NCBI GenBank assembly: GCA_903891395.1
Contig: CAITEM010000337.1
Coordinates: forward strand, 1 to 22,407
Source of the DNA: an uncultured Hyphomicrobiales bacterium
GTDB lineage: Bacteria > Pseudomonadota > Alphaproteobacteria > Rhizobiales > Xanthobacteraceae
DNA: 22,407 bases
Direction of reading: 5' to 3'
Shown: one piece after another, positions 1-7,804 of the stretch
Layout of the letters: every line of letters starts with the position of its first letter
Position numbering within the stretch: position 1 is the first letter of the stretch
Translations under genes and position numbers: made by a program
Notes under the pieces: model-generated
What the model was told of the DNA's origin: nothing
What the model saw: the letters and a program-made list of their open reading frames with translations, nothing else
Database searches by the model: none

Positions 1-829
1 CGCTGAGCGCGGCCTGCGGCGGCACCGGGTCGCCGACGTCGTAGCCCTGGATTTGCAATCCGGCCTTGATGCAGGCAGCCAGATTGAAGCGAGCGAAGGC
101 CTCGTTGATGCGCCACAGCTCGCGTTGCAGCGCCATGGCCTCGGGCCACTTCTGCGCGCGGCACAGGTCGTAGAGCTTTACGCTCTGCCGCGGCACGATG
201 TTGGCGGGGCCCGCCATCCAGCCGACGCCGCCGATCAGCATCACGGCGGCGGGAATATGCGCCGATGCCGAAAACACCTTCATGTCCGGCGCACGGTTCA
301 TGATCGACAGCAGGCGGCCGGTGTTGGTCGAGGCGTCCTTGATGTAGCGAATGCGCGGATGCTCCGAGAGCCGCGCGATGACGTCGAGCGTCAGATCGCT
401 GCGCTGAAAATTCGGGTTGGTATAGAGCACGACCGGAATATCGACCGCGTCGGCGATGGCGCGGAAATAGGCTTCGACCTGCGCATCCTTCAGCGGGAAA
501 TAGGCTTCGCAGATGGCGAGAATGCCGTCGGCGCCGAACGCTTGATATGTCTTTGCCTGCGCCACCGCGTCGGCGGTCGACGTCGAAGCCACGCCGGCAA
601 TCACCGGCACGCGCTTGTGCGCGGCCTCGATGGTCGCGCGCACGACGGTCTCGCGCTGCTCGCGATTGAGATAGGCAAATTCCCCAGTCGAGCCGAGCGG
701 CGTCAGGCCGTGCACGCCGGCCTTGATGAGATCGTCGGACAGTTTGCCAAGGACGTTCGTCTTGATGCGGCCCGATGCGTCAATCGGTGAGACGAGATAG
801 GGAAAGACGCCGTGGAGGTCTGTGGTCAT
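1..829 (-). CDS. Dihydrodipicolinate synthase/N-acetylneuraminate lyase (DapA) family protein, 3' end outside window
   Basis: Class I aldolase of the DHDPS/NAL family, a TIM barrel that forms a Schiff base with pyruvate or a related 2-keto acid. I translated it by hand from the ATG at 829; the frame stays open for 276 codons to the left edge, so the C-terminus (about 20-30 residues by family length) is missing. Visible signatures are the GSTGEF substrate loop near residue 45, the YTNP tyrosine motif, and YIKDAS carrying the Schiff-base lysine. A GGAG lies a few bases before the ATG. It is the last visible gene behind an ABC importer on the same strand, separated by a 97-bp palindromic repeat. 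Its location in a transport cluster suggests catabolism of an imported compound rather than lysine synthesis, but this is inference. The substrate cannot be read from sequence. Confidence 0.88.
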   Translation of the reverse strand, partial: MTTDLHGVFPYLVSPIDASGRIKTNVLGKLSDDLIKAGVHGLTPLGSTGEFAYLNREQRETVVRATIEAAHKRVPVIAGVASTSTADAVAQAKTYQAFGADGILAICEAYFPLKDAQVEAYFRAIADAVDIPVVLYTNPNFQRSDLTLDVIARLSEHPRIRYIKDASTNTGRLLSIMNRAPDMKVFSASAHIPAAVMLIGGVGWMAGPANIVPRQSVKLYDLCRAQKWPEAMALQRELWRINEAFARFNLAACIKAGLQIQGYDVGDPVPPQAALS

Positions 830-842
830 TCTATACTCCACT

Positions 843-939
843 GTCATTCCGGGACGGCCGCAGGCCGGGCCCGGAATCCATAACCCCGATTAGTGTTTAT
901 GGATTCCGGGTTCGCCGCTTTGCGGCGCCCCGGAATGAC
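843..939. repeat. Palindromic intergenic repeat, copy 1 (GTCATTCCGGG...CCCGGAATGAC)
   Basis: A 97-bp imperfect palindrome starts GTCATTCCGGG and ends CCCCGGAATGAC. Inner GGAATCCATAA and TTATGGATTCC arms also pair, and each half carries a small GC-rich side hairpin. It fills almost the whole gap between the ABC ATPase stop and the DapA-family start. A second copy with the same ends and inner arms but different side hairpins is at 18919-19020. Elements of this form are common between genes in Bradyrhizobium relatives. It could act as a 3' mRNA stabiliser or attenuator between the two genes. Confidence 0.85.
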
Positions 940-945
940 GAACAG

Positions 946-2001
946 CTAAAACACCCACAGCGCGTCCTGCGGAAACTCGACGTAATGTTCGCCCGGCTCC
1001 AGCGGCGCGTTGGCGTAAGCGCGCACGGTAAGGTTCTCGCGCGTGAACACCAGTTCCCAGCGTTCGCCGAGATACATCGGCGCTTTCAATTCCATCTTCA
1101 GCCGGTTTGGGCCGGGATTTGAAGAGCAATGCACGCGTTCGAGACGGCTGATGCCGACGACCTTCGATCCCGGCGCCGCCTTGGTGCGGTTGAGCCCGGT
1201 GATGCGCTCGCCGAACACTTCCAGGGTGGCATGGGCGCCGTTGGCGTCGACCAGCGTGCCGTCGAGCCGGTTGTTGCTGCCCATGAATTCCGCGGTGAAC
1301 TGAGATTGCGGATCGTTATAGAGCGCGGTCGGCGGGCCTTCCTGGGCAATGGTGCCGGCGTTCAGCAGCACGATCTTGTCGGCAATCGCCATGGCCTCGA
1401 CCTGGTCGTGGGTGACATGGATCGCCGACAGCCCGAGCGTGACAATGAGCGTGCGCAGCCAGGCGCGCGCTTCCTCGCGCAATTTGGCGTCGAGGTTCGA
1501 CAAAGGCTCGTCGAGCAGGATCACCGGCGGCTCGTAGACCAGCGCGCGGGCGATGGCGACGCGCTGCTGCTGGCCGCCGGACAGTTGATGCGGGAAGCGC
1601 TCGGCGAGATGGCCGAGGCCGATCTGCGCCAGCGTCTTCTCGACCCGCGTCTTGATTTCGGCGGCCGGTTTGTTGCGCAGCTTCAGGCCGTAGCCGACAT
1701 TGTCGAACACGGTGCGGTGCGGCCACAGCGCGTAGGACTGGAACACCAGGCCGAGGCCGCGTTTTTCCGCCGGCAGATCGATCTTGCGGTCGGCATCGTA
1801 GAAGACGTTGCTGCCGATGCCGATGGTGCCGGCATATGGCTGCTCCAGGCCGGCGACGGCGCGCAGCAGCGTGGTCTTGCCGCTGCCGGAAGGCCCCAGC
1901 AAAGCCACGACCTGCCCGGGCGTGACGCTGACCGAGACGCCTTTGAGAATCTCGTTGTCGCCCAGCCGCAGCTTGAGATCCTTGACGATAAGGTCAGCCA
2001 T
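946..2001 (-). CDS. ABC transporter ATP-binding protein (FbpC/PotA-like)
   Basis: ATPase subunit of an importer, 351 aa, energising the fused permease encoded just upstream. Visible motifs are Walker A GPSGSGKT (about residues 36-43), the Q-loop in VFQSYALWP, signature LSGGQQQR (140-147), Walker B VILLDEP (about 160-166) and the switch histidine in IHVTHDQ (about 198). A C-terminal TOBE-like region follows MGSNN. This layout and length are typical of the Fe(III)/spermidine/phosphonate ATPase group. ATG 2001 is chosen because a GGAG sits about 9 nt upstream; a TTG at 2016 would add five residues. The start overlaps the permease stop by 8 bases (ATGGCTGA), implying translational coupling. The transported substrate is not determinable from the ATPase. 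Confidence 0.93.
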   Translation of the reverse strand: MADLIVKDLKLRLGDNEILKGVSVSVTPGQVVALLGPSGSGKTTLLRAVAGLEQPYAGTIGIGSNVFYDADRKIDLPAEKRGLGLVFQSYALWPHRTVFDNVGYGLKLRNKPAAEIKTRVEKTLAQIGLGHLAERFPHQLSGGQQQRVAIARALVYEPPVILLDEPLSNLDAKLREEARAWLRTLIVTLGLSAIHVTHDQVEAMAIADKIVLLNAGTIAQEGPPTALYNDPQSQFTAEFMGSNNRLDGTLVDANGAHATLEVFGERITGLNRTKAAPGSKVVGISRLERVHCSSNPGPNRLKMELKAPMYLGERWELVFTRENLTVRAYANAPLEPGEHYVEFPQDALWVF

Positions 2002-3673
2002 GCAAACGCACTCCAAGCCGGATCGCGACGGCCAGGCCGGCGCCGATCATGACGACATTGACGACGGAAAGGGCGGACACCAGATCGATGGCGCCGGTGC
2101 CCCAGAGCGACACCAGCAGCGAGCCGATCACTTCGGTGCCGGGCCCGAGCAGATAGATGCCGGTCGAATATTCGCGCACGAAAATCAGGAAGATCAGCAG
2201 CCAGCTCGCCAGCATGCCGTATTTGATCAGCGGCAGCGTGACGTCACGTTTGACGCGCAGGTCGCTGGCGCCGGAGACGCGCGCGGCTTCTTCCAGTTCG
2301 GGACCGACTTGGAGCAGCGTGCCGGACACCAGCCGCATGCCGTAGGCCAGCCAGACGATGGTATAGGCCAGCCAGATCGACACCATCGTCGAGCGCAGCG
2401 GCGACAGGAACGGCACGAACAGGAACACCCATAAGAGGGCAAGACCGGCAATCAGACCCGGCATGGCGCGCGGCACCATCACGATGTAATCGACCAGCCG
2501 CGTCCAGCCGGAATTCCAGCGATGCACCGCGAGCGCGATGGCGGTGTAGCAGGCCACCGCGATGGCGCCGCCGATGACGCCGATGCCGAAGGTGTTGACG
2601 ATGCCTCGGATGACGTTGGGGTACTCGAGCAGTTCGCGGTAATGGTCGAGCGTCAGCACGTCGAGCAGCTTGACGCCTTCGCCCCAGGTGACGACGAACG
2701 AGCGCAGCGTGATGCCGAACAGCGGCGCCGCCACGGTCACGATCAGCCAGAGGATGATCGCGGCGAAGGCGAACCAGCGCCAGCTATGCAATGGCAGCGG
2801 CTTCGACTTCATGCCCTTGCCGCGCACCGAGACGTAGCGCTGCGCCTGGCGCAGCAGCAGGCGCTGCGTGAACACCAGCGGCGCGGTGACGGCGATGATG
2901 ACGACCACGACCACGGCCATTAGCTGATAGGACGGCACGCCGAGCTTGTTGGTGAGCTTGTAGAGATAGGTCGACAGCACCAGCACGTCCTGCGGATCGC
3001 CGAGCACGAGGGGCAGGCCGAACAGTTCGAAGCCGAGGAAGAACACCAGCACGCCGGCGAACAAAATTGCCGGCAGGATCATCGGCAGGCTGACATTGAC
3101 GGCAACCTGGAACGGAGTGGCGCCGGACACCCGCGCCGCTTCTTCCAGGTCGGTGGAGAGGCCGCGCAGCGCCGCCGCGCTGTAAAGGTAGACATGCGGC
3201 ACATGGGTGAGGCCGGCGATCACGATCAGCGAGAACAGCGAATAGAGATTCCACGGTACGAAGCCGAGCAGGTCCTTGGCCAGCGTCGAAAAGATGCCGA
3301 CCGGACCGACTGCGACGACGTAGCCGAAGGCGATCACCACGGCCGAGACAAAAATCGGGATCAGCAGCAGCGGTTCCAGGTAGCGCTTGCCCGGCACGTC
3401 GGTGCGCACCATCAGGAAGGCGAGCAACGCGCCGAGCGGTACCGCGATCGTCACCATGCCGGTGCAGATCGTCAGCGTGGTCCAGAACGCCTGCCAGAAA
3501 TCGTCGTCCTGGAAGACGAAGGAATAGGCCGCGAAACTGGTGTGCGCCGACGGATCGAAGAACGGCGCGGTCAGGAAGCTCTGGTAGACGACCAGCGACA
3601 GCGGCATGGCCACGGCCAGCGTGGTGAGGCCGAGGACCAGAAAGCGGTACGCAACAATCGGTACGATGGGCAT
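1994..3673 (-). CDS. ABC transporter permease, two fused membrane domains (FbpB-like)
   Basis: Inner-membrane channel of a binding-protein-dependent importer, 559 aa from ATG 3673. Two homologous permease halves are joined in one chain, as in the FbpB/SfuB iron permeases. Each half has about six hydrophobic helices and its own cytoplasmic EAA loop that docks the ATPase: EEAARVSGATPFQVAV in the first half and EEAARVSGASDLRVKR in the second. ATG 3673 begins directly before the first helix. An in-frame ATG at 3715 would add 14 residues but overlaps the palindromic repeat at 3711-3752, so I prefer the shorter form. The gene sits between the binding protein upstream and the ATPase downstream, with overlapping stop and start at the latter, and completes a one-operon importer. 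Confidence 0.92.
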   Translation of the reverse strand: MPIVPIVAYRFLVLGLTTLAVAMPLSLVVYQSFLTAPFFDPSAHTSFAAYSFVFQDDDFWQAFWTTLTICTGMVTIAVPLGALLAFLMVRTDVPGKRYLEPLLLIPIFVSAVVIAFGYVVAVGPVGIFSTLAKDLLGFVPWNLYSLFSLIVIAGLTHVPHVYLYSAAALRGLSTDLEEAARVSGATPFQVAVNVSLPMILPAILFAGVLVFFLGFELFGLPLVLGDPQDVLVLSTYLYKLTNKLGVPSYQLMAVVVVVIIAVTAPLVFTQRLLLRQAQRYVSVRGKGMKSKPLPLHSWRWFAFAAIILWLIVTVAAPLFGITLRSFVVTWGEGVKLLDVLTLDHYRELLEYPNVIRGIVNTFGIGVIGGAIAVACYTAIALAVHRWNSGWTRLVDYIVMVPRAMPGLIAGLALLWVFLFVPFLSPLRSTMVSIWLAYTIVWLAYGMRLVSGTLLQVGPELEEAARVSGASDLRVKRDVTLPLIKYGMLASWLLIFLIFVREYSTGIYLLGPGTEVIGSLLVSLWGTGAIDLVSALSVVNVVMIGAGLAVAIRLGVRLHG

Positions 3674-3710
3674 TATTTTCTTTCGGCCCGCGGCCGTTCC
3701 CCCCACATCC

Positions 3711-3752
3711 GTCATCCCGAGGTGCGCGCTCTTGCGCGCCTCGAAGGATGAC
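3711..3752. repeat. Short palindromic repeat (GTCATCC...GGATGAC) inside the ABC operon
   Basis: A 42-bp near-perfect hairpin: outer arms GTCATCC and GGATGAC, inner arms GAGG and CCTC, and GCGCGC and GCGCGC around a TCTT loop. It lies between the binding-protein stop and the permease start. The type differs from the 843-939 and 18919-19020 repeat. In an importer operon such a stem can stabilise the upstream mRNA, giving more binding protein than permease; that role is inference. Confidence 0.8.
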
Positions 3753-3763
3753 GGTTAGCTCAA

Positions 3764-4855
3764 TTACTCGCCCTTTTTCGCCTTCTGCCACTTCGACAGG
3801 AAGGCGAGCCGCTTGGTCTGGTCGAGCGTTTCCAGCAGTGTCTCGTCGATCGGCACCGGGCGGGCCTTGTCGCCGATCAGCTTGGTCACGGCCTTGATCG
3901 AGGCGTCGCTGTCGATGTCGTCCCGCAGCGTGTAGAGGTCGGCTTTGGCGACGACTTCCTGGCCGCGCTTCGACAGCATGTAGTCGAGGAACAGCTTGGC
4001 GGCGTTCGGGTTTTTGGCGTTCTTGGAAATGAAGGCGACGCGCGAGGTCACCATCGTGAAGTCGCTCGGCAGCACGATGCCGAGGTTCGGGTCCTTCTTC
4101 GACCGCGCTAAGCCGTAGGAGCCGAAGATACCGTAGGCGATGGTGTGCTCGCCCGACGTCACACGCTCCATCATGGCGCCGGCACTGGTGTAGAATTTGG
4201 TCTGCACCTTGCCCATCGCCTTGAACAGGTCCCAGGATGGCGGGAAGTTCTTGATGTCTTCGTTGAAGAACAGATAGCCGACGCCGGAACGCTCGGGATC
4301 GTAAGCCGTGATCTTGCCTTTGTAAGCGTCGGGCTTTGTCTCCAGCAGCTTCAGCAACGCGGCGTGATCCTTCGGCACATCGGCTTCCGGCACCAGCCGC
4401 TTGTTGTAGACGAAGGCGATCGGCTCGTAGGTCGTGCCGTAGGCGGAGTCTTTCCAGACGGCCCATTTCGGCAGCGCCTTGATCTCCGGCGAGGGATACG
4501 TCAGCGCCAGACCGTCGGCGACCAGCTTGACCTGCAGGTCCATGGCCGAGGACCAGATCACGTCGCCGGTGCCGTTGTTGGAAGCGGATTCGGCGATGAA
4601 GCGATTGTACAGCTCGGTCGAATTGAGATCGGAATATTCGACCTTCACGCCGGGATAGAGTGTCTCGAAATCCTTGACCAGCGGATTGGCGGACACTGCA
4701 TCGGTGGTCGAATAGATGACGACCTTGCCTTCCTTCTTGGCGGCGTCAACGATCTTGCCGTAATCGGCCGGATAACCGGCCGGGACCTGCGCCTGCACGC
4801 CGGCGCTGACGGCCAAGCTTGCTGCGAAAATAGTGGCGGAAAGAATGTGGCGCAT
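3764..4855 (-). CDS. ABC transporter periplasmic substrate-binding protein (FbpA/Fe(III)-type family)
   Basis: Exported solute receptor of the importer encoded downstream, 363 aa. ATG 4855 has a GGGAG Shine-Dalgarno a few bases upstream and is followed by a classical signal peptide (about residues 1-22, cleavage after a VQAQ-like site). The reading frame extends further 5' to 5335, but that part has no signal features and crosses the terminator of the neighbouring gene. The mature protein has the periplasmic type-II binding fold signatures EGKVVIYSTTD near the N-terminus and GDVIWSSAMD after it, typical of the iron / 2-aminoethylphosphonate / putrescine-related group. I do not see enough to assign iron: the conserved metal-binding tyrosine pair cannot be confirmed by eye. 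First gene of the transporter operon. Confidence 0.92.
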   Translation of the reverse strand: MRHILSATIFAASLAVSAGVQAQVPAGYPADYGKIVDAAKKEGKVVIYSTTDAVSANPLVKDFETLYPGVKVEYSDLNSTELYNRFIAESASNNGTGDVIWSSAMDLQVKLVADGLALTYPSPEIKALPKWAVWKDSAYGTTYEPIAFVYNKRLVPEADVPKDHAALLKLLETKPDAYKGKITAYDPERSGVGYLFFNEDIKNFPPSWDLFKAMGKVQTKFYTSAGAMMERVTSGEHTIAYGIFGSYGLARSKKDPNLGIVLPSDFTMVTSRVAFISKNAKNPNAAKLFLDYMLSKRGQEVVAKADLYTLRDDIDSDASIKAVTKLIGDKARPVPIDETLLETLDQTKRLAFLSKWQKAKKGE

Positions 4856-4980
4856 GGGACTCCCTATTGCTTGACGCGCGTATCGTTGCAGCCGCTCGCG
4901 CCCGCGGGGCGGCCTTTCGGGCGGGATGCTACTCCAGGGCTTTGCGGCCCGGCTAGAGCAACCGCGGTAATAAATAAAAA

Positions 4981-5012
4981 AGCGCCCCGCAGCATCTAAG
5001 CCGAGGGGCGCT
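4981..5012 (-). terminator. Rho-independent terminator of the secreted haem/propeller gene
   Basis: Perfect 8-bp stem AGCGCCCC / GGGGCGCT around a 16-nt loop. On the minus strand it is followed by a T-rich run (TTTTTTATTTATTA). It lies 22 bases beyond the stop codon at 5035. The opposite side is only moderately T-rich, so the minus direction is the main one. It insulates the downstream ABC operon. Confidence 0.88.
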
Positions 5013-5034
5013 CTTCTTGTTTTGTTGCAGCGCG

Positions 5035-7167
5035 TCAGTGCGCGAGCGGGTCCGGACGGACCTGAATGTGCACCGCGCGCGGGCTTGAGCCTTTGCCGGT
5101 TTCCATCAGCCACGGTGTGCGATCGCCGTGCGTGCTCCACAGGCCGCGGCCCTTCCAGCCGGCATTCGGATCGTCGATGCGACCGTCCAGACCCTTGGCG
5201 TAGAAGCCCATCGGATCGGGGATGCGCAGCGACACCATCTTGCCGTTGACGAGCGCGACGAAACCGTCGCTCAGGTTGGCGGTCGAGATCGGCACGTTGT
5301 CGCCGAGGCCGACCGTGTTGTGGTGATCGACCCACGTGTAGTAGCTCGCCTCGGCACTGGTGTCGGGGAAGCCGTCAAATCCGGGACCGGGATATTTGTA
5401 GAAGGCCCAGCCTTCCGGGCAGTGGTTGCCGGTGGCGGTCGGGCCGTTGAGCGGGCCTTTGCACTTGCGGCGGTCGAAGCTCATCAGATGGCCGCTCGAG
5501 CCCGAACCCCACAGCACGCCGTCGGCGCCGATGTCGCCGCCGCGGATGCCGAAGCCGGGCTTCGGAATGTAGTACACCTCCGACAGTTTGGTCTTTGGGT
5601 CAAAGCGCAGGAAGCCGGGCTGACCGCCGAAGGTGCCGATGGCGTACCAGATCGAGCCGTCGGTCGGGTGCGGCATCACCGAATAGGGGCCTGAGCCTGC
5701 GGTGATGCGCGTGTCTTTGGCGGCGTCGGCTGGCTGACCCGGATTGACGTAGTCGTCGAGTTTGCCGTTGCCGTTGGTGTCGAGCACCCACGGCGCCCAG
5801 CCTTGCGACTTCTTCACATCGCCGGTTTCGTCGAACACGCGGGTGTTGACCCAGCCGGCGACCGGTCCGGTGCCGCTGAACCAAAGCGTGTTATCGGCAT
5901 CGTAGCCGAACTGCGGGTGATGCGTCGCAAAGCAGGTGTCGATGAAAGAGTACTTCATCGTCTTGGGATCGAGCATCGCCACCTGACGCTGCGACTTATC
6001 GAGCGGCATGATCTTGGCGTACTCGTTGTCCGAACCTTTCTTGCACCAGGCCGGATTTTCCATGCCGCGCACCGACGCAGCGAGCCAGACGCGGCCCTTC
6101 TGGTCCATCATCGAGTTGTGGTTGTTGGCGCGGGTGTCCCACAGCTTTCGATCGCCCCAATAAGCTGACGGCTGCAGCGGTTCGACGCTACCGGCGTGTC
6201 CCGGTCCGAGCGACACCGGCATTTCGACGTCCTGCACCGGCATCTTGAAGAACGAAACTTTGTTCGTCTTCGGATCGAGGATCGGCATGTTGTCGGTCGA
6301 GTATTCCGGCGATCCGTACAACGGACCATAAGCATTGACCGTCGGATTGCGTCGATCCGAGGAGATCAGGTCGTGCAGATATTTGTCGGGCGTCGACCAT
6401 TCCCACGAGGTGACGACGACGTTGCGCTCCACGCCTGTCGGCCGCTCCGGCTTGGTCTTCGGCAGTTCGCCCTTGGCGATGCGGTCGGTCCAATCGCCCA
6501 GATACTTGAACGGCACGCCGCCCCATTGTCCGGCGATGCGGTTGATCATGTTCTCGCCGGCCTGGCCGGACTGGATGCGCCGCGTCCAGGCTTCTTCGCC
6601 GGATGCAAACGTTCCGAACTGAGCCGGAATCGTACGGGTGGCTTCCTGGCCGAGCTGATGACAGCCGATGCAATCGACATTGTTCATCTGCTTCAGCCAA
6701 TCGCTCTGCGTCATCTTCTCCGGAATATCGGTTTTGCCGCCGAAGTCGCCGGCCGGCGGAATCTTCATCAATGTGTACCAGTAGATCGCCGGATAATAAT
6801 GCGCGGCTGACGCTGCGTTCGGCGCCGGGATCGCGGCGAGATTGAGGGTCGTGCCGGGCTTGGCGCGCATCTTCGCCGAGTCCACAAGTCCGTAGCCGCG
6901 CACCCAGACGGTGTAATTCGCGGTCGGCAGGTCGGGCACGAGGTAGCGGCCCTGGTCGTCGGTGACGACCATGCGGGCGAACTTGGTCGGCAAGTCGGTG
7001 GTCTCGGCAATCACCCAGACCCCGGCTTCGGGCCCGGCGCCGCTGGTGACGGTGCCGCCGATTTCGGTGGCGCCGACGGTTAAGGTCTGTTGGGCGTGAA
7101 GGGCGGTCGCCGGCAGCAGCAAGCCGGCGAGCATCGTCAAGCGCGTCAGCGCTTTGCTCATGAACAT
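5035..7167 (-). CDS. Secreted protein with carboxypeptidase-regulatory-like domain, single c-type haem site and propeller-like C-terminal region
   Basis: Predicted periplasmic protein, 710 aa; physiological role not recognised. ATG 7167 has GGGAGG six bases upstream; the alternative ATG 7161 is spaced worse. In order: signal peptide 1-25 (LHAQQ), an Ig-like carboxypeptidase-regulatory-type domain about 36-112 (TDDQGRYLVPDLP, YTVWVRG), a CIGCH haem-attachment motif at 166-170, then a long region with repeated DPKT.KVSFF / DPKTMKYSF / FDPKTKLSEV blades. These resemble the Vgb-like (streptogramin-lyase-type) propeller family. An EF-hand-like DTNGNGKLDDY at about 463-473 suggests calcium binding. 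One haem plus a propeller suggests an electron-transfer or dehydrogenase-associated role, which is inference. It is monocistronic: own ribosome site, own terminator, no partner gene nearby. Confidence 0.85.
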   Translation of the reverse strand: MFMSKALTRLTMLAGLLLPATALHAQQTLTVGATEIGGTVTSGAGPEAGVWVIAETTDLPTKFARMVVTDDQGRYLVPDLPTANYTVWVRGYGLVDSAKMRAKPGTTLNLAAIPAPNAASAAHYYPAIYWYTLMKIPPAGDFGGKTDIPEKMTQSDWLKQMNNVDCIGCHQLGQEATRTIPAQFGTFASGEEAWTRRIQSGQAGENMINRIAGQWGGVPFKYLGDWTDRIAKGELPKTKPERPTGVERNVVVTSWEWSTPDKYLHDLISSDRRNPTVNAYGPLYGSPEYSTDNMPILDPKTNKVSFFKMPVQDVEMPVSLGPGHAGSVEPLQPSAYWGDRKLWDTRANNHNSMMDQKGRVWLAASVRGMENPAWCKKGSDNEYAKIMPLDKSQRQVAMLDPKTMKYSFIDTCFATHHPQFGYDADNTLWFSGTGPVAGWVNTRVFDETGDVKKSQGWAPWVLDTNGNGKLDDYVNPGQPADAAKDTRITAGSGPYSVMPHPTDGSIWYAIGTFGGQPGFLRFDPKTKLSEVYYIPKPGFGIRGGDIGADGVLWGSGSSGHLMSFDRRKCKGPLNGPTATGNHCPEGWAFYKYPGPGFDGFPDTSAEASYYTWVDHHNTVGLGDNVPISTANLSDGFVALVNGKMVSLRIPDPMGFYAKGLDGRIDDPNAGWKGRGLWSTHGDRTPWLMETGKGSSPRAVHIQVRPDPLAH

Positions 7168-7258
7168 AGGTCGCCTCCCTGGCAGTGAACCGGCTCGTTG
7201 GCCGATTTTTTATTGCCGCGACTCTAGCAAGCCGGCGGGCAGCGTCCAGTGGGATCGC

Positions 7259-7804
7259 TCAGCCTTTGAAGCCGCCGCCATCGAGAAAGGCCCGTTCCTC
7301 CGGCGTCGTGGCGCGGCCCAGCACGGCGTTGCGGTGCGGAAACCGGCCGAAGCGCCGGATGATGTCGGCGTGCAGTTCCGCCCATTTCAGGCCGTCGGTA
7401 TCGCCGGCGGCTTTGTAGAACGCGACAGAGCGTTCCTGGTCGGCGAGGTCTTCCGAATGCTCGAACGGCAGATAGAAGAAGCCACGCATCTCCGGCGCGA
7501 CCTGGGCATCGAAGCCACGCACCAAAGCGCCGGCCGCAATCGCGCGCGCCATCGGATCGGTGGCGAAGGTGCGCGGGTCGTCGCGGAACATATTACGAGG
7601 AAACTGGTCCAGCAGAATGAGCAGGGCCAGAGAGCCTTCGGCGCTGCGTTCCCAGCCGGCAAGTTTGCCGTCGGCGGCAGCGCCATGCAGATCGTAGAAT
7701 CGTTGACGGATCTCTTCGTCGAACGCGAAATCCTTCTCGAACCAGCGCTTGGGACCAGCTTCGCGCCAAAAGGCAACCACGTCCGCGGCCGTTGGTGTGG
7801 TCAT
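7259..7804 (-). CDS. DUF924 family protein
   Basis: A 181-aa cytoplasmic, mainly helical protein of the DUF924 family. Family signatures seen are VVAFWREAGPKRWFEKD at the N-terminus, the central LLILLDQFPRNMFRDDP block, FYLPFEHSEDLADQERSV, and a C-terminal FGRFPHRNAVLGRATTPEE. The DQFPRN block is the hallmark. Its start ATG overlaps the acyl-CoA ligase stop by four bases (ATGA), so it is the second gene of a two-gene operon and probably translationally coupled. Function is unknown in the family (tetratricopeptide-like fold); the link with fatty-acid activation is contextual only. Full length, with no visible defect. Confidence 0.9.
   Translation of the reverse strand: MTTPTAADVVAFWREAGPKRWFEKDFAFDEEIRQRFYDLHGAAADGKLAGWERSAEGSLALLILLDQFPRNMFRDDPRTFATDPMARAIAAGALVRGFDAQVAPEMRGFFYLPFEHSEDLADQERSVAFYKAAGDTDGLKWAELHADIIRRFGRFPHRNAVLGRATTPEERAFLDGGGFKG

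Noticed and set aside
2784..4466. 560-aa open frame on the minus strand
   Set aside because: Out-of-frame shadow of the binding protein and permease, which carry signal peptide and EAA motifs in the true frame.
4856..5335. Upstream extension of the binding-protein frame to 5335
   Set aside because: The extension crosses a terminator and the 3' end of the neighbouring gene; the signal peptide and GGGAG define ATG 4855.
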